Shown piece by piece: positions 1 through 6,883 of a stretch of DNA of 11,810 nt. The stretch spans positions 1 to 11,810 of the forward strand of contig JAGYMV010000018.1 of the NCBI GenBank assembly GCA_018400355.1. The letters are read 5' to 3'. This DNA comes from Wenzhouxiangella sp. (GTDB lineage Bacteria; Pseudomonadota; Gammaproteobacteria; Xanthomonadales; Wenzhouxiangellaceae). The translations under genes and the position numbers were made by a program. The notes under the pieces are model-generated. The model was not told where the DNA came from. It saw only the letters and a list, made by a program, of their open reading frames with translations, and did no database searches. The first letter of the stretch is position 1; every line of letters starts with the position of its first letter.

Positions 1-1386
1 CATTGACTCAATCCGTTCCTTGCCCCACTCAGGCACCCATCGCACGGTATCAATGGCTTTGAGTGCTTGCGCGCGAAGACCGGCTTGGTCCATGGAAATG
101 AACCACTGGGGGGTGGTTCTAAAAGCGGTCGGGGTCTTGTGGCGCCAACAGTGTGGATAGGAATGCTGGAATGCCTCATCGGCCAATAAGGTGCCATTGG
201 CCCGCATGTGCTCGACCAAGATGGCATTGGCTTTCCACACAAATTGTCCCGCAACCACGGGCGTGTTGTCGACAAAGACGCCTCGGCCATCGATGGGATT
301 GACGACATCCAGCCCATAAACTTGGCCCACCTCGAAATCTTCTTGCCCATGCCCCGGTGCCGTATGCACAGCCCCTGTCCCTGTTTCTGTGGTGACATGC
401 TCACCCAGAATCACTGGCACCTGATGTCCATTGTAGGGATGGTGAAGCAACAGATGCTCAAGCGCTTGGCCTTTGACCTCACCCCGAACCACCGGGTCTT
501 TCAGACCAATGCGCTCACCCACCGAATCGATCAGCGCCTTGGCAACCACCAAATCCAAGACGCGCGTGTTGCCGCCCTCATGGGCTTGCTCACCACGCAC
601 CAACACATAGTCGAGCTCAGCATTCAAACACACCGCTTGGTTGGCGGGAATGGTCCAGGGTGTGGTGGTCCAAATCACAACACCCGCCTGCTCGGTCAGC
701 TCCTCGACACCAAATACCGAGGCCAAAGCATTGGGGTCGACAGCGGGAAACAGCACATCGATGGCTGTTGAATTTTTCTCATCGTATTCAATTTCTGCTT
801 CGGCCAATGCCGAGCCACAATCAAAACACCAATGAACCGGCTTAACGCCGCGCTTGAGGTGACCGCGCTCGACAATCTGAGCCAATGCGCGAAGCATGCT
901 GGCCTCATAAGAAAAATCTCTCGATGCATAGCGGTTTGACCAGTCAGCCAAACCCCCCAAGCGGACGAAGTCTTCGCACTGATTGAGGATTTGTTTGTCC
1001 GCATACTCGCGACACTTGGCCCGAAATGTTTTGGCGTCTACTTTCTCGCCCACTTTCCCAATCTTTTTTTCGACCTGCAGCTCAATCGGCAAGCCATGGC
1101 AATCCCAACCAGGCACAAACGGCGCCCGAAACCCAGACAGCAAACTGGACCGAACCACGATGTCTTTGAGGATCTTGTTGACCGCATGACCAATATGGAT
1201 ATCACCATTGGCATAGGGCGGGCCATCATGCAAAACAAATGCTGGCCGCTCACTGGTCGCTTCAGCGATGGCCTCGTACAACTTGGCCTTTTGCCAGGCC
1301 TCTAAGATGCCGGGCTCACGATTGGCCAACTGTGCCTTCATCGGAAAATCGGTTTGCGGCAAGTTGATGGTGTCTTTGTAATCCAT
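1..1386 (-). CDS. ileS: Isoleucyl-tRNA synthetase, N-terminal part (cut by window edge)
   Basis: IleS charges tRNA-Ile with isoleucine in the cytoplasm and hydrolyses mis-charged valine in its CP1 editing domain. The frame stays open from the ATG at 1386 to position 1, giving 462 residues, about half of the family's usual ~940. The class I signature PYANGDIHIGH ends with HIGH at residues 64-67. PGWDCHGLPIE follows in the Rossmann core. The editing-domain motifs are WTTTPWT at 239-245 and GTGAVHTAPGHG at about 336-347. The visible end, near residues 430-462, matches the family's TTPQWF and W..EWG.ERIESM segment. KMSKS and the C-terminal zinc domain lie outside the window. The gene is 37 bp behind ribF, presumably in one transcript. 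I see no good Shine-Dalgarno before the ATG, only an A-rich leader. Identity is certain; the start is well supported because it matches the usual N-terminus (MDYKDT.NLP.T.FPM). Confidence 0.98.
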   Translation of the reverse strand, partial: MDYKDTINLPQTDFPMKAQLANREPGILEAWQKAKLYEAIAEATSERPAFVLHDGPPYANGDIHIGHAVNKILKDIVVRSSLLSGFRAPFVPGWDCHGLPIELQVEKKIGKVGEKVDAKTFRAKCREYADKQILNQCEDFVRLGGLADWSNRYASRDFSYEASMLRALAQIVERGHLKRGVKPVHWCFDCGSALAEAEIEYDEKNSTAIDVLFPAVDPNALASVFGVEELTEQAGVVIWTTTPWTIPANQAVCLNAELDYVLVRGEQAHEGGNTRVLDLVVAKALIDSVGERIGLKDPVVRGEVKGQALEHLLLHHPYNGHQVPVILGEHVTTETGTGAVHTAPGHGQEDFEVGQVYGLDVVNPIDGRGVFVDNTPVVAGQFVWKANAILVEHMRANGTLLADEAFQHSYPHCWRHKTPTAFRTTPQWFISMDQAGLRAQALKAIDTVRWVPEWGKERIESM

Positions 1387-1423
1387 TGTGTTTACTTTTT
1401 GGTTGTTTGTTTGGTGTTGGGCA

Positions 1424-2365
1424 TCACTGGCCGCTCATCTTTAGCTGTGCTCTGGCCTGATCTGCATCGCCGTGCATTTGCTCGACCATGGCATCCAGTG
1501 AATCAAATTTTTCCTCGGCTCGGATAAAGGCTTCGAACTCAACGGTCAAATGTTGGCCATACAAAGAGCCATCATAGTCAAAAAGATGCACTTCCAACAG
1601 CCAATTTTTCCCGCCCACGGTCGGACGCAGCCCAAGGCTGGCCACACCGGGGTGATTTTGTGGCCCTTGTGCATCATCGGCGCTCACTCTAACAGCAAAC
1701 ACACCACTTAAAGCCGGGGGCAATGGTGGCCTGATATTCACTGTCGCAAAACCCAATTGACGCCCCAGCTGTTGGCCGTGCAATACCCGACCGCTCATGG
1801 CATAAGGCCTGCCAAGCATTTTTTCAGCGGTCTCGAGATCGCCTTGGCCCAACCGATCTCTCAACCGCGTCGAAGAAATCCGCTCACCAAATTGCTCGAC
1901 AGCGGCCACTGGGTGGACCTCAAATCCTTTTTTGGCACCCAGGCTGATCAGCAAATCAACGTCTCCTTGGGCCTTGGCACCAAACCGAAAATCCTCGCCC
2001 ACGATGACCTGGCAAGCGCGGGCCTGCTGAACCACCACTTGATCAACAAATGCCTCGGGACTCAGTGCGGCGAAGGCGCGGTTGAATGGCCGCATCAACA
2101 AGCGCTCAATGCCCAAGTGTCGGCACTGAATGATTTTGTCTCGCACCGACATCAACCGCAACACGGGATGGGTGGGGTCGAACACGGTGGCTGGCAGGGG
2201 CTCAAAACACAACAGCGAGGGCACCAACCCCAAAGGCTTGGCCAATGCATGCATGCGATCGATCAGGGCACGATGACCCAAATGAAGCCCATCAAAATTG
2301 CCAATCACCACCACCGCATCAGGGGTGGTTGATTCAATGGGCAGGCGCGTTCGGATCAGGTCCAT
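1424..2365 (-). CDS. ribF: Bifunctional riboflavin kinase / FMN adenylyltransferase
   Basis: RibF converts riboflavin to FMN and FMN to FAD in the cytoplasm. The protein has 313 residues, normal for the family. The N-terminal nucleotidyltransferase domain has GNFDGLHLGH at residues 22-31 and VGEDFRFG at 122-129; ISSTRLRD lies at 163-170. The C-terminal kinase domain starts near 180 and has GRQLGF followed by ATVN at 207-210, where most relatives read PTAN. The Thr and Asn of that motif are kept. The likely catalytic glutamate is E258 in LLEVHLFDYDG, and F-IRAEEKFDSLDA near the end is typical. The gene sits 14 bp after murJ and 37 bp before ileS, the order expected in gammaproteobacteria, so it is probably co-transcribed with both. 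No strong ribosome-binding site is seen upstream of the ATG. Confidence 0.97.
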   Translation of the reverse strand: MDLIRTRLPIESTTPDAVVVIGNFDGLHLGHRALIDRMHALAKPLGLVPSLLCFEPLPATVFDPTHPVLRLMSVRDKIIQCRHLGIERLLMRPFNRAFAALSPEAFVDQVVVQQARACQVIVGEDFRFGAKAQGDVDLLISLGAKKGFEVHPVAAVEQFGERISSTRLRDRLGQGDLETAEKMLGRPYAMSGRVLHGQQLGRQLGFATVNIRPPLPPALSGVFAVRVSADDAQGPQNHPGVASLGLRPTVGGKNWLLEVHLFDYDGSLYGQHLTVEFEAFIRAEEKFDSLDAMVEQMHGDADQARAQLKMSGQ

Positions 2366-2379
2366 GGGTGGGCCATATT

Positions 2380-3987
2380 CTATCGGGTTTGCTCATCGCT
2401 GGGGCGTTGGAAATCACCAAACCGAACGCCAAAAACCCATAAGGTCGCGGCAAACAACACCGCACCCAGCCCCACAAAAGCCAACAATTGATAAACGCGC
2501 CTGAACAACGTCCACGCGACCCAGTCTTGGGTTGCTGGCACGACCAACCACAAGCCCATCGCCATCACCAAACCGGCCACACCCACCGCCATCACCCGTT
2601 TTGGGGCAATACGGGGCGCCAAATCAACGGCCTTTAAGTGGTGCCACAACAAACCGGCGTTGAGCCACGCCGTGACGCTGGAAGCCGTGGCCAAGCCAAC
2701 ATGCAATCCGGGGTAACTGGCCAATGCATGCATCAACCCGTGACTGAAATCAAAACCACTCCACCAAGCCACCATCGCTAAGACAAAAACAACATTGAGG
2801 ACCATATTGGTTAACAATGCCACCACCGCCACGCGCACGGGCGTCTTGGCGTCTTGCCGAGAAAAGAAAGCCGGTGCGAGAACTTTGACGCCAATAAAGG
2901 CGGGCAATCCAATGCAGTAAGCCATCAATGCCCACGCCGCCATCTGGACATCACCCAAGCCAAAGGCGCCATAGTGAAACAGGGTGGCGATGGTCGGACC
3001 AGACAACAAAGCCAGCCCGATGGCCGATGGCAGGCCAATGACCCAGCCCATCCACAAGGCCCAGTCCAGTGTGGCTCGAAACTGGTGTGTGTCTTGGCGC
3101 GCGTACAAGCGTGAGAGTGTCGGCAAAATCACTGTGGACAAGGCCACGCCAAACAAGCCCAATGGGAATTCCATCAATCGATCGGCGTAATACAGCCAAG
3201 AAATACTGCCCACCATCAACAAAGAGGCGATCAAGGTATCGAGCAACAAATTGATCTGAGCGACCGATGAACCAAACAAAGTCGGCACCATCAGCTTTAA
3301 AATGCGTCGAACGCCGGGATGAGAAAAGTTTGGCCAAGGCCTGGGGATCACACGGTGACGCACCAATAAGGGCAGCTGAATGGCCAGTTGCAAAACCCCA
3401 GCGGCCAACACCCCCCAGGCCAATGCTTTGATCGGTGGGTCAAAATACCGACTGAACGCCACCGCAGCGGTGATCATGGATAGGTTCAATAAGGCGGGTG
3501 TGAGAGCCGGCAGCGCAAACCGGCCCAAGGTATTTAAAATGCCACCAGCCAGCGCCGTGAGTGCAATAAACAAAAGATAAGGAAAAGTCACGCGAAGCAT
3601 ATCAGTGGCCAACATCAGCTGGGTGGGGTCGGCCATAAACCCGGGCGCAAATAACCGGATCACCCAGCCCGCGCCCCACATCCCCAATACCGTGATGATC
3701 AACAACACCGCCAGCAAAGACCCCGTGGTGGCGTCAATCAGCTCACGCAGTGCCTCGTGGTCCCCTTTTTCCTTGTATTCATTGAGCACAGGCACAAAGG
3801 CCAGAGAGAACGAACCCTCAGCAAACAGGCGGCGCAAGAAGTTGGGGATCTTGAAGGCCACGACAAAAGCGTCCATCGCCAGCCCCGCCCCGAACCAGCG
3901 CGCCAGCACCACATCGCGGGCAAAACCCAAAATCCTGGAGATCAGGGTCATCGAACCAAAATTGAAGGTGTGACGCAATAAACTCAT
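2380..3987 (-). CDS. murJ: Lipid II flippase MurJ (MviN)
   Basis: MurJ is the inner-membrane MOP-superfamily protein that flips lipid II to the periplasmic face for peptidoglycan synthesis. The product has 535 residues, slightly longer than E. coli MurJ (511), and is almost wholly hydrophobic with a pattern fitting about 14 membrane helices. Charged residues known to be needed in E. coli fall at identical positions: R18, R24, D39, R52 and R270 (in the WLYYADRLMEFP segment). The signature RILGFARD is at 18-25 and APAFFSRQDAKTPV lies near residues 370-385. The ATG at 3987 aligns with the E. coli N-terminus; its ribosome-binding site is weak. The gene diverges from rpsT and starts the murJ-ribF-ileS set. 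A near-palindrome (3997-4021) lies in what would be its leader. Confidence 0.97.
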   Translation of the reverse strand: MSLLRHTFNFGSMTLISRILGFARDVVLARWFGAGLAMDAFVVAFKIPNFLRRLFAEGSFSLAFVPVLNEYKEKGDHEALRELIDATTGSLLAVLLIITVLGMWGAGWVIRLFAPGFMADPTQLMLATDMLRVTFPYLLFIALTALAGGILNTLGRFALPALTPALLNLSMITAAVAFSRYFDPPIKALAWGVLAAGVLQLAIQLPLLVRHRVIPRPWPNFSHPGVRRILKLMVPTLFGSSVAQINLLLDTLIASLLMVGSISWLYYADRLMEFPLGLFGVALSTVILPTLSRLYARQDTHQFRATLDWALWMGWVIGLPSAIGLALLSGPTIATLFHYGAFGLGDVQMAAWALMAYCIGLPAFIGVKVLAPAFFSRQDAKTPVRVAVVALLTNMVLNVVFVLAMVAWWSGFDFSHGLMHALASYPGLHVGLATASSVTAWLNAGLLWHHLKAVDLAPRIAPKRVMAVGVAGLVMAMGLWLVVPATQDWVAWTLFRRVYQLLAFVGLGAVLFAATLWVFGVRFGDFQRPSDEQTR

Positions 3988-3996
3988 ATCATGCCC

Positions 3997-4021
3997 ATTT
4001 GGCTTGACTGTCAGCCCAAAT
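3997..4021. repeat. 25-bp near-palindrome in the murJ/rpsT intergenic gap
   Basis: The outer arms are ATTTGG and CCAAAT and the inner arms are TGAC and GTCA around a central T at 4009. Ten of the 12 base pairs about the centre are symmetric; only the pairs next to the outer arms fail. It overlaps the proposed rpsT -35 element (4004-4009) and lies 10 nt before the murJ start codon. It could be an operator for a dimeric regulator. In the murJ mRNA it could instead fold as a hairpin (GGCT/AGCC plus ATTT/AAAT) next to the start codon. I do not recognise it as the site of a known regulator. Confidence 0.45.
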
Positions 4022-4032
4022 CATCTGACAAT
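4004..4032 (+). promoter_or_regulatory. Probable sigma-70 promoter of rpsT
   Basis: TTGACT at 4004-4009 (5 of 6 to the -35 consensus) is followed after 17 bp by GACAAT at 4027-4032 (4 of 6 to the -10). Transcription would start near 4039, giving a leader of about 37 nt before the GTG at 4076. This is the best promoter-like pair in the 88-bp divergent gap. I could not find an equally good pair for murJ on the other strand. Confidence 0.5.
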
Positions 4033-4075
4033 ACTCGGCTATCTTTACTAAAAACCCTGTACCCAGGAGTCAATC

Positions 4076-4342
4076 GTGGCCAATAGTGTTTCAGCCCGTA
4101 AGCGGGCCCGTCAGTCAGAACGTCATCGTCAGCACAATGCGGCGCTGCGCTCGCACGTTCGGACCCAAATCAAAAAAGTCTTGAAAGCCATTGAAGCAGG
4201 CGATCAAAATGCAGCCAAAGAGGCGTATGCATCAGCGGCACCAGCCATTGATCGCTCTGTCTCAAAAGGCATTATGCACGCCAACAAGGCAGCGCGACAC
4301 AAATCTCGCCTGAACCAGCACATCCGAGGCATGCAAGCCTAA
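4076..4342 (+). CDS. rpsT: 30S ribosomal protein S20
   Basis: S20 is a primary 16S rRNA-binding protein of the small subunit. The 88-residue product is very basic and typical throughout: ANSVSARKRARQSERHR at the N-terminus, RTQIKKVLKAIEAGD in the middle and KGIMHANKAARHKSRLN near the end. The start is GTG at 4076, preceded by AGGAGT at 4065-4070, and the reading VANS.SA.KR fits the family. A non-AUG start is notable because E. coli rpsT uses UUG and S20 represses its own translation there; whether the same holds here is inference. The gene diverges from murJ, the usual gammaproteobacterial arrangement. A possible terminator overlaps its stop codon, and a UspA-family gene starts 13 bp downstream. 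Confidence 0.98.
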   Translation: MANSVSARKRARQSERHRQHNAALRSHVRTQIKKVLKAIEAGDQNAAKEAYASAAPAIDRSVSKGIMHANKAARHKSRLNQHIRGMQA

Positions 4343-4352
4343 ACGGTTTTTT
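4323..4352 (+). terminator. Possible intrinsic terminator of rpsT
   Basis: CCGAGGC at 4323-4329 can pair with GCCT (4337-4340) and CGG (4344-4346), leaving AAA as a bulge and a 6-nt loop. Six T follow at 4347-4352. The hairpin overlaps the last rpsT codons and the stop. The bulge makes it weaker than a textbook terminator, so it may act as an attenuator allowing some read-through into the next gene, whose ATG is at 4356. Confidence 0.4.
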
Positions 4353-4355
4353 CTG

Positions 4356-4808
4356 ATGCCATCACCCACACCCACTGAGCAATCACATCACTGCTTGGTG
4401 GGTGTTGATGGTTCAGCGCTGAGTCAACAAGCCTTTTGCCATGCCAAAGACATGGTCTCTCATGCCGGCGGCATGATCAGTGCCGTGGCCGTCATTCACA
4501 GCCCAGCGATTGTCTTGGCTGACCCAGAAGATCGCTCAGACCTGATTGAAGCAGAGCGCCTCCGATTGGCAGCGTGCTTATCCAAGCTCTCAACCACCAC
4601 CCAATCCACGCACACCGATGTTCGGTTGCACACCGAAATCTTGGAAGGTGAGCCTGTGCCCACGCTACTGGCCTATGCCAAAGAAAAGGGCGTGAACCAC
4701 ATTGTGCTGGGGCATCGCAGCAAAGGACCCCTAGAGACATTGCTCATGGGATCGGTCGCCAAAGCCATTGTTGATGCGGCAGCCTGCACCGTGACGGTGG
4801 TGCGCTAA
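4356..4808 (+). CDS. Universal stress protein, UspA family
   Basis: This is a small single-domain cytoplasmic protein of the nucleotide-binding UspA fold, 150 residues (family usually 140-160). It begins its first strand with LVGVDGS (residues 14-20), the place of the adenine-contacting Asp (D18). It ends with VLGHRSKGPLETLLMGSVA and CTVTVVR. The ATP-binding signature is normally G-x2-G-x9-G-S/T; here it reads G119-x2-S122-x9-G132-S133, so one glycine is replaced and ATP binding is not assured. The exact role is unknown; such proteins are generally tied to stress survival. The ATG at 4356 has no Shine-Dalgarno and lies 13 bp after rpsT, so it may depend on translation of rpsT or on read-through. 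Its stop overlaps that of the convergent SDR gene by 4 bp. Confidence 0.88.
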   Translation: MPSPTPTEQSHHCLVGVDGSALSQQAFCHAKDMVSHAGGMISAVAVIHSPAIVLADPEDRSDLIEAERLRLAACLSKLSTTTQSTHTDVRLHTEILEGEPVPTLLAYAKEKGVNHIVLGHRSKGPLETLLMGSVAKAIVDAAACTVTVVR

Positions 4809-5584
4809 AACCCGCCGGTCACCGATAAACCACCATCGGCAGTGATCACTTGGCCAGAAAGCCAGCCTGAGTCTGGGCCAGCCAAAAAAGCAATCACACG
4901 GGCAATGTCTTCTGGTTCGGCCAAGCGCTGCAGTGGTGTGGTGGTTTCAAAATACCGCACCATCTTTTCATTCTCCAACAACGCTTGCGCAAAATCAGTC
5001 TTGACCAAACCGGGTGCGACGGCATTGACCCGGATCCCTTGAGGACCAAGCTCAAGCGCCAAGTTTCTGACCAATTGATTCTCAGCTGCTTTGGACATGC
5101 CATAAACCCCGATGGCTCGGTTACCAAACTGCCCAGCGATCGAAGAGACGAACACCACACTCGGCGCTGGCGCTTGTTTCATGGCCGCTTTGGCCAGATG
5201 CGCCAAGCGCATGGAGGCATAGACGTTGTTTCTCATGATCACATCAAAGGCTTTTTGATCGACCTGATCGGATGGCCCATACACTGGATTGCTGGCGGCA
5301 TTGACAATCAGCGCATCAATGCGCCCATACACTTTCAGCGTGCCTTCAATCAGTGCCTCGAGTTGTTCCTCATGGCCGATGTGGCAGGCAATCGCAGTCG
5401 CTTCACCCCCCTGGGCTTTAATCTCGTCAACCACCAGCTGGCAACTGTCTTGATTGCGGCTGGATACCACCACGCGATGGCCCCGCTCGGCCAACAACAG
5501 TGCGGCACTTTTGCCAATGCCCCGGCTGGATCCCGTGATGATCGCAACGGGTTGGTCTTTGATTTCTTGGGTCGATGTGTTCAT
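4805..5584 (-). CDS. SDR-family NAD(P)-dependent oxidoreductase (DHRS4-like)
   Basis: This is a classical short-chain dehydrogenase/reductase of 259 residues. The cofactor motif TGSSRGIG is at residues 17-24 and NAAS at 95-98. The catalytic set is N120, S148, Y161 and K165, with normal spacing, and PG follows at 191-192. Arg21 in the glycine loop and Arg43 after the second strand (VVVSSRN) favour NADP(H). The pattern (ACHIG, NAASNP, APGLVKTDF, ITADGG) resembles DHRS4-type carbonyl reductases, but the substrate cannot be told from sequence. The ATG at 5584 has AGGAG at 5590-5594, five bases away. The gene is 27 bp behind the phosphatase-like gene, and the two probably share a transcript starting at msrA. 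Its stop overlaps the end of the convergent UspA gene, leaving no room for a separate terminator. Confidence 0.92.
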   Translation of the reverse strand: MNTSTQEIKDQPVAIITGSSRGIGKSAALLLAERGHRVVVSSRNQDSCQLVVDEIKAQGGEATAIACHIGHEEQLEALIEGTLKVYGRIDALIVNAASNPVYGPSDQVDQKAFDVIMRNNVYASMRLAHLAKAAMKQAPAPSVVFVSSIAGQFGNRAIGVYGMSKAAENQLVRNLALELGPQGIRVNAVAPGLVKTDFAQALLENEKMVRYFETTTPLQRLAEPEDIARVIAFLAGPDSGWLSGQVITADGGLSVTGGF

Positions 5585-5611
5585 GGCGGCTCCTGTGGGT
5601 TATCGGCTGCT

Positions 5612-6316
5612 TTATGCGAATGTCTGATGCATGGGGTCTTCGAGGTGGCCTATGCAATTGAGTTTATGCAATTGCCATTGGCCATCTTTCAAAGACAACT
5701 CGGTCACCGAGGCATTGTACAGGCTGACATTGCAGTGCCGTTGCCAAGCCAGCGATTGGTCCAGTGCATGAGTGGCCATGGTGCTGATCACACCTGCTGA
5801 GGTCACAGCCACCACCGTCTCACCCGCTAGAACCCGTCCGTGCCAATCCGACAAAGGGCGAGTCACGCGCTCAAAGAATGCATCCCAATGGCCATTGTGC
5901 TCGCAGGTCAGACCACCCGATTGCCAATGCGCCAGAACTTCTGGGAACCAGGCCAAAAATGTCTCCAGATAGTCCTTGGGATTGTCAAAGGCCGAGTCAT
6001 CTGGAACCGACAAGCCCAGCGCGTTGGCCTGAGCCAATGCAGAGCCGATCAATTGATCGACGGTGTATTCATTGAGGTCAGGTTCAACCGCGCGCTTTGA
6101 TTCGATCTCAAGGCCGTCCACCGTTTGGTGGTGGCGCTTGAGCGAGCCAAGCCAAACGGTTTCAAACACACCATAATCGGCCCGCAACCGATGGCCCAGC
6201 TGTTGGCTTTGTATCCAGCCAATGTCAGAGAGCCGGTCATAATCATCCGTACCCAATGATCCTTGGCCATGCCGGACCAACACCAACCGACCCGCGCTGT
6301 GTGTGGGCGCATTCAC
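5612..6316 (-). CDS. Histidine phosphatase superfamily protein
   Basis: The fold is that of the phosphoglycerate-mutase-like histidine phosphatases. I choose the GTG at 6316 (234 residues): its first bases overlap the msrA stop as GTGA, implying coupled translation. The frame is open further up to an ATG at 6376, but that start lies deep inside msrA. The nucleophile motif is LVRHG with His16. GSLKRHHQT near 57-65 fills the usual phosphate-pocket Arg position (R61), and E83 in LNEY is the likely acid. The second catalytic His, normally in VSHGG, is absent: here the sequence is VTSAGVIS (172-175 TSAG). I recall a proteobacterial subgroup with RHGQ.S and TSGG that shares this, so activity may differ from classic members. 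The substrate is unknown. It lies between msrA and an SDR gene. Confidence 0.85.
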   Translation of the reverse strand: MNAPTHSAGRLVLVRHGQGSLGTDDYDRLSDIGWIQSQQLGHRLRADYGVFETVWLGSLKRHHQTVDGLEIESKRAVEPDLNEYTVDQLIGSALAQANALGLSVPDDSAFDNPKDYLETFLAWFPEVLAHWQSGGLTCEHNGHWDAFFERVTRPLSDWHGRVLAGETVVAVTSAGVISTMATHALDQSLAWQRHCNVSLYNASVTELSLKDGQWQLHKLNCIGHLEDPMHQTFA

Positions 6317-6816
6317 GCCCCGCACTGTCCACCGCGGCGGGCCAAGTATTGTTGGTGATAGTCTTCGGCTCGCCAAAAAGTACCGGCCGCCTCCACAGCA
6401 GTCGCAATCGGTGCAGCATACTGACCGGTCTGATCGAGGGCCGCTTTGACGGCGCTGGCCACCTGTTTTTGTTCCTCATTGTGAACAAAGATCACCGAGC
6501 GGTATTGGCGCCCCACATCCGGGCCCTGACGATCGACCTGGGTGGGGTCATGCAAGTCAAAAAAGGCCCGAACCAAGGCCTCATAGCTGATTGTCGCGGG
6601 ATCAAACATGACTTCAACCACTTCAGCATGACCTGTGGTGCCGGTGCACACTTGCTCATAGCTCGGCTCAGTGGTGTGCCCACCCATATAGCCAACCGTG
6701 GCATCTCGGACGCCGTCGAGTTTCCGAAATCGGGCTTCCACACCCCAAAAACATCCCGCGCCGAATGTGGCTTTTTCCATTGTATTGGCTACCGACCCAT
6801 GCTCTGTTGCATTCAT
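6313..6816 (-). CDS. msrA: Peptide-methionine (S)-S-oxide reductase
   Basis: MsrA reduces the S-epimer of methionine sulfoxide in oxidised proteins, using thioredoxin. From the chosen ATG at 6816 the protein has 167 residues, a short cytoplasmic form. GAGCFWG carries the catalytic Cys22. VGYMGG, VCTGTTGHAEVVEV, FDLHDPTQVDRQGPDVGRQYRS and FW.AEDYHQQYL are all standard. Cys165, three residues from the end, is the likely resolving cysteine. A GTG at 6834 and an internal ATG at 6780 are alternative starts, but 6816 has GGAGG eight bases upstream. It is the first gene of a minus-strand set with the phosphatase-like gene (GTGA overlap) and the SDR gene, and it diverges from sbcB. Confidence 0.96.
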   Translation of the reverse strand: MNATEHGSVANTMEKATFGAGCFWGVEARFRKLDGVRDATVGYMGGHTTEPSYEQVCTGTTGHAEVVEVMFDPATISYEALVRAFFDLHDPTQVDRQGPDVGRQYRSVIFVHNEEQKQVASAVKAALDQTGQYAAPIATAVEAAGTFWRAEDYHQQYLARRGGQCGA

Positions 6817-6824
6817 CAAAAAGA

Positions 6825-6829
6825 CCTCC
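6825..6829 (-). promoter_or_regulatory. Ribosome-binding site that fixes the msrA start
   Basis: GGAGG on the minus strand lies 8 nt before the ATG at 6816. It falls inside the reading frame of the alternative GTG start at 6834, which therefore is probably not used. Confidence 0.7.
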
Positions 6830-6846
6830 ACCACCCAAGGGTGCTT

Positions 6847-6874
6847 ATTTTATCCAAACCAGTCGCGTTACAAT
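6847..6874. promoter_or_regulatory. Overlapping divergent promoter elements of msrA and sbcB
   Basis: On the plus strand, TACAAT at 6869-6874 (5 of 6) is a good -10 for sbcB, though no clear -35 lies 16-18 bp upstream. On the minus strand, TAAAAT at 6852-6847 (5 of 6) is a candidate -10 for msrA, with TTGTAA at 6873-6868 as a -35 at a short 15-bp spacing. The sbcB -10 and the msrA -35 occupy the same bases, so the two promoters would compete. The whole gap between the two start codons is only 67 bp. Confidence 0.35.
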
Positions 6875-6883
6875 GCAGATGTG

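Noticed and set aside
2239..2735. A 16-base word (TGGCCAATGCATGCAT) occurs in both ribF and murJ and could be a DNA uptake sequence or repeat.
   Set aside because: Both copies encode MHALA in the same frame on the minus strand, and I saw no other copies. Coding coincidence is enough.
4985..5800. Long plus-strand open frame (271 codons) across the SDR and phosphatase genes.
   Set aside because: It is antisense to two well-supported genes, has no family resemblance and no ribosome-binding site. The same applies to open frames at 208-771, 1757-2332 and 6256-6891.
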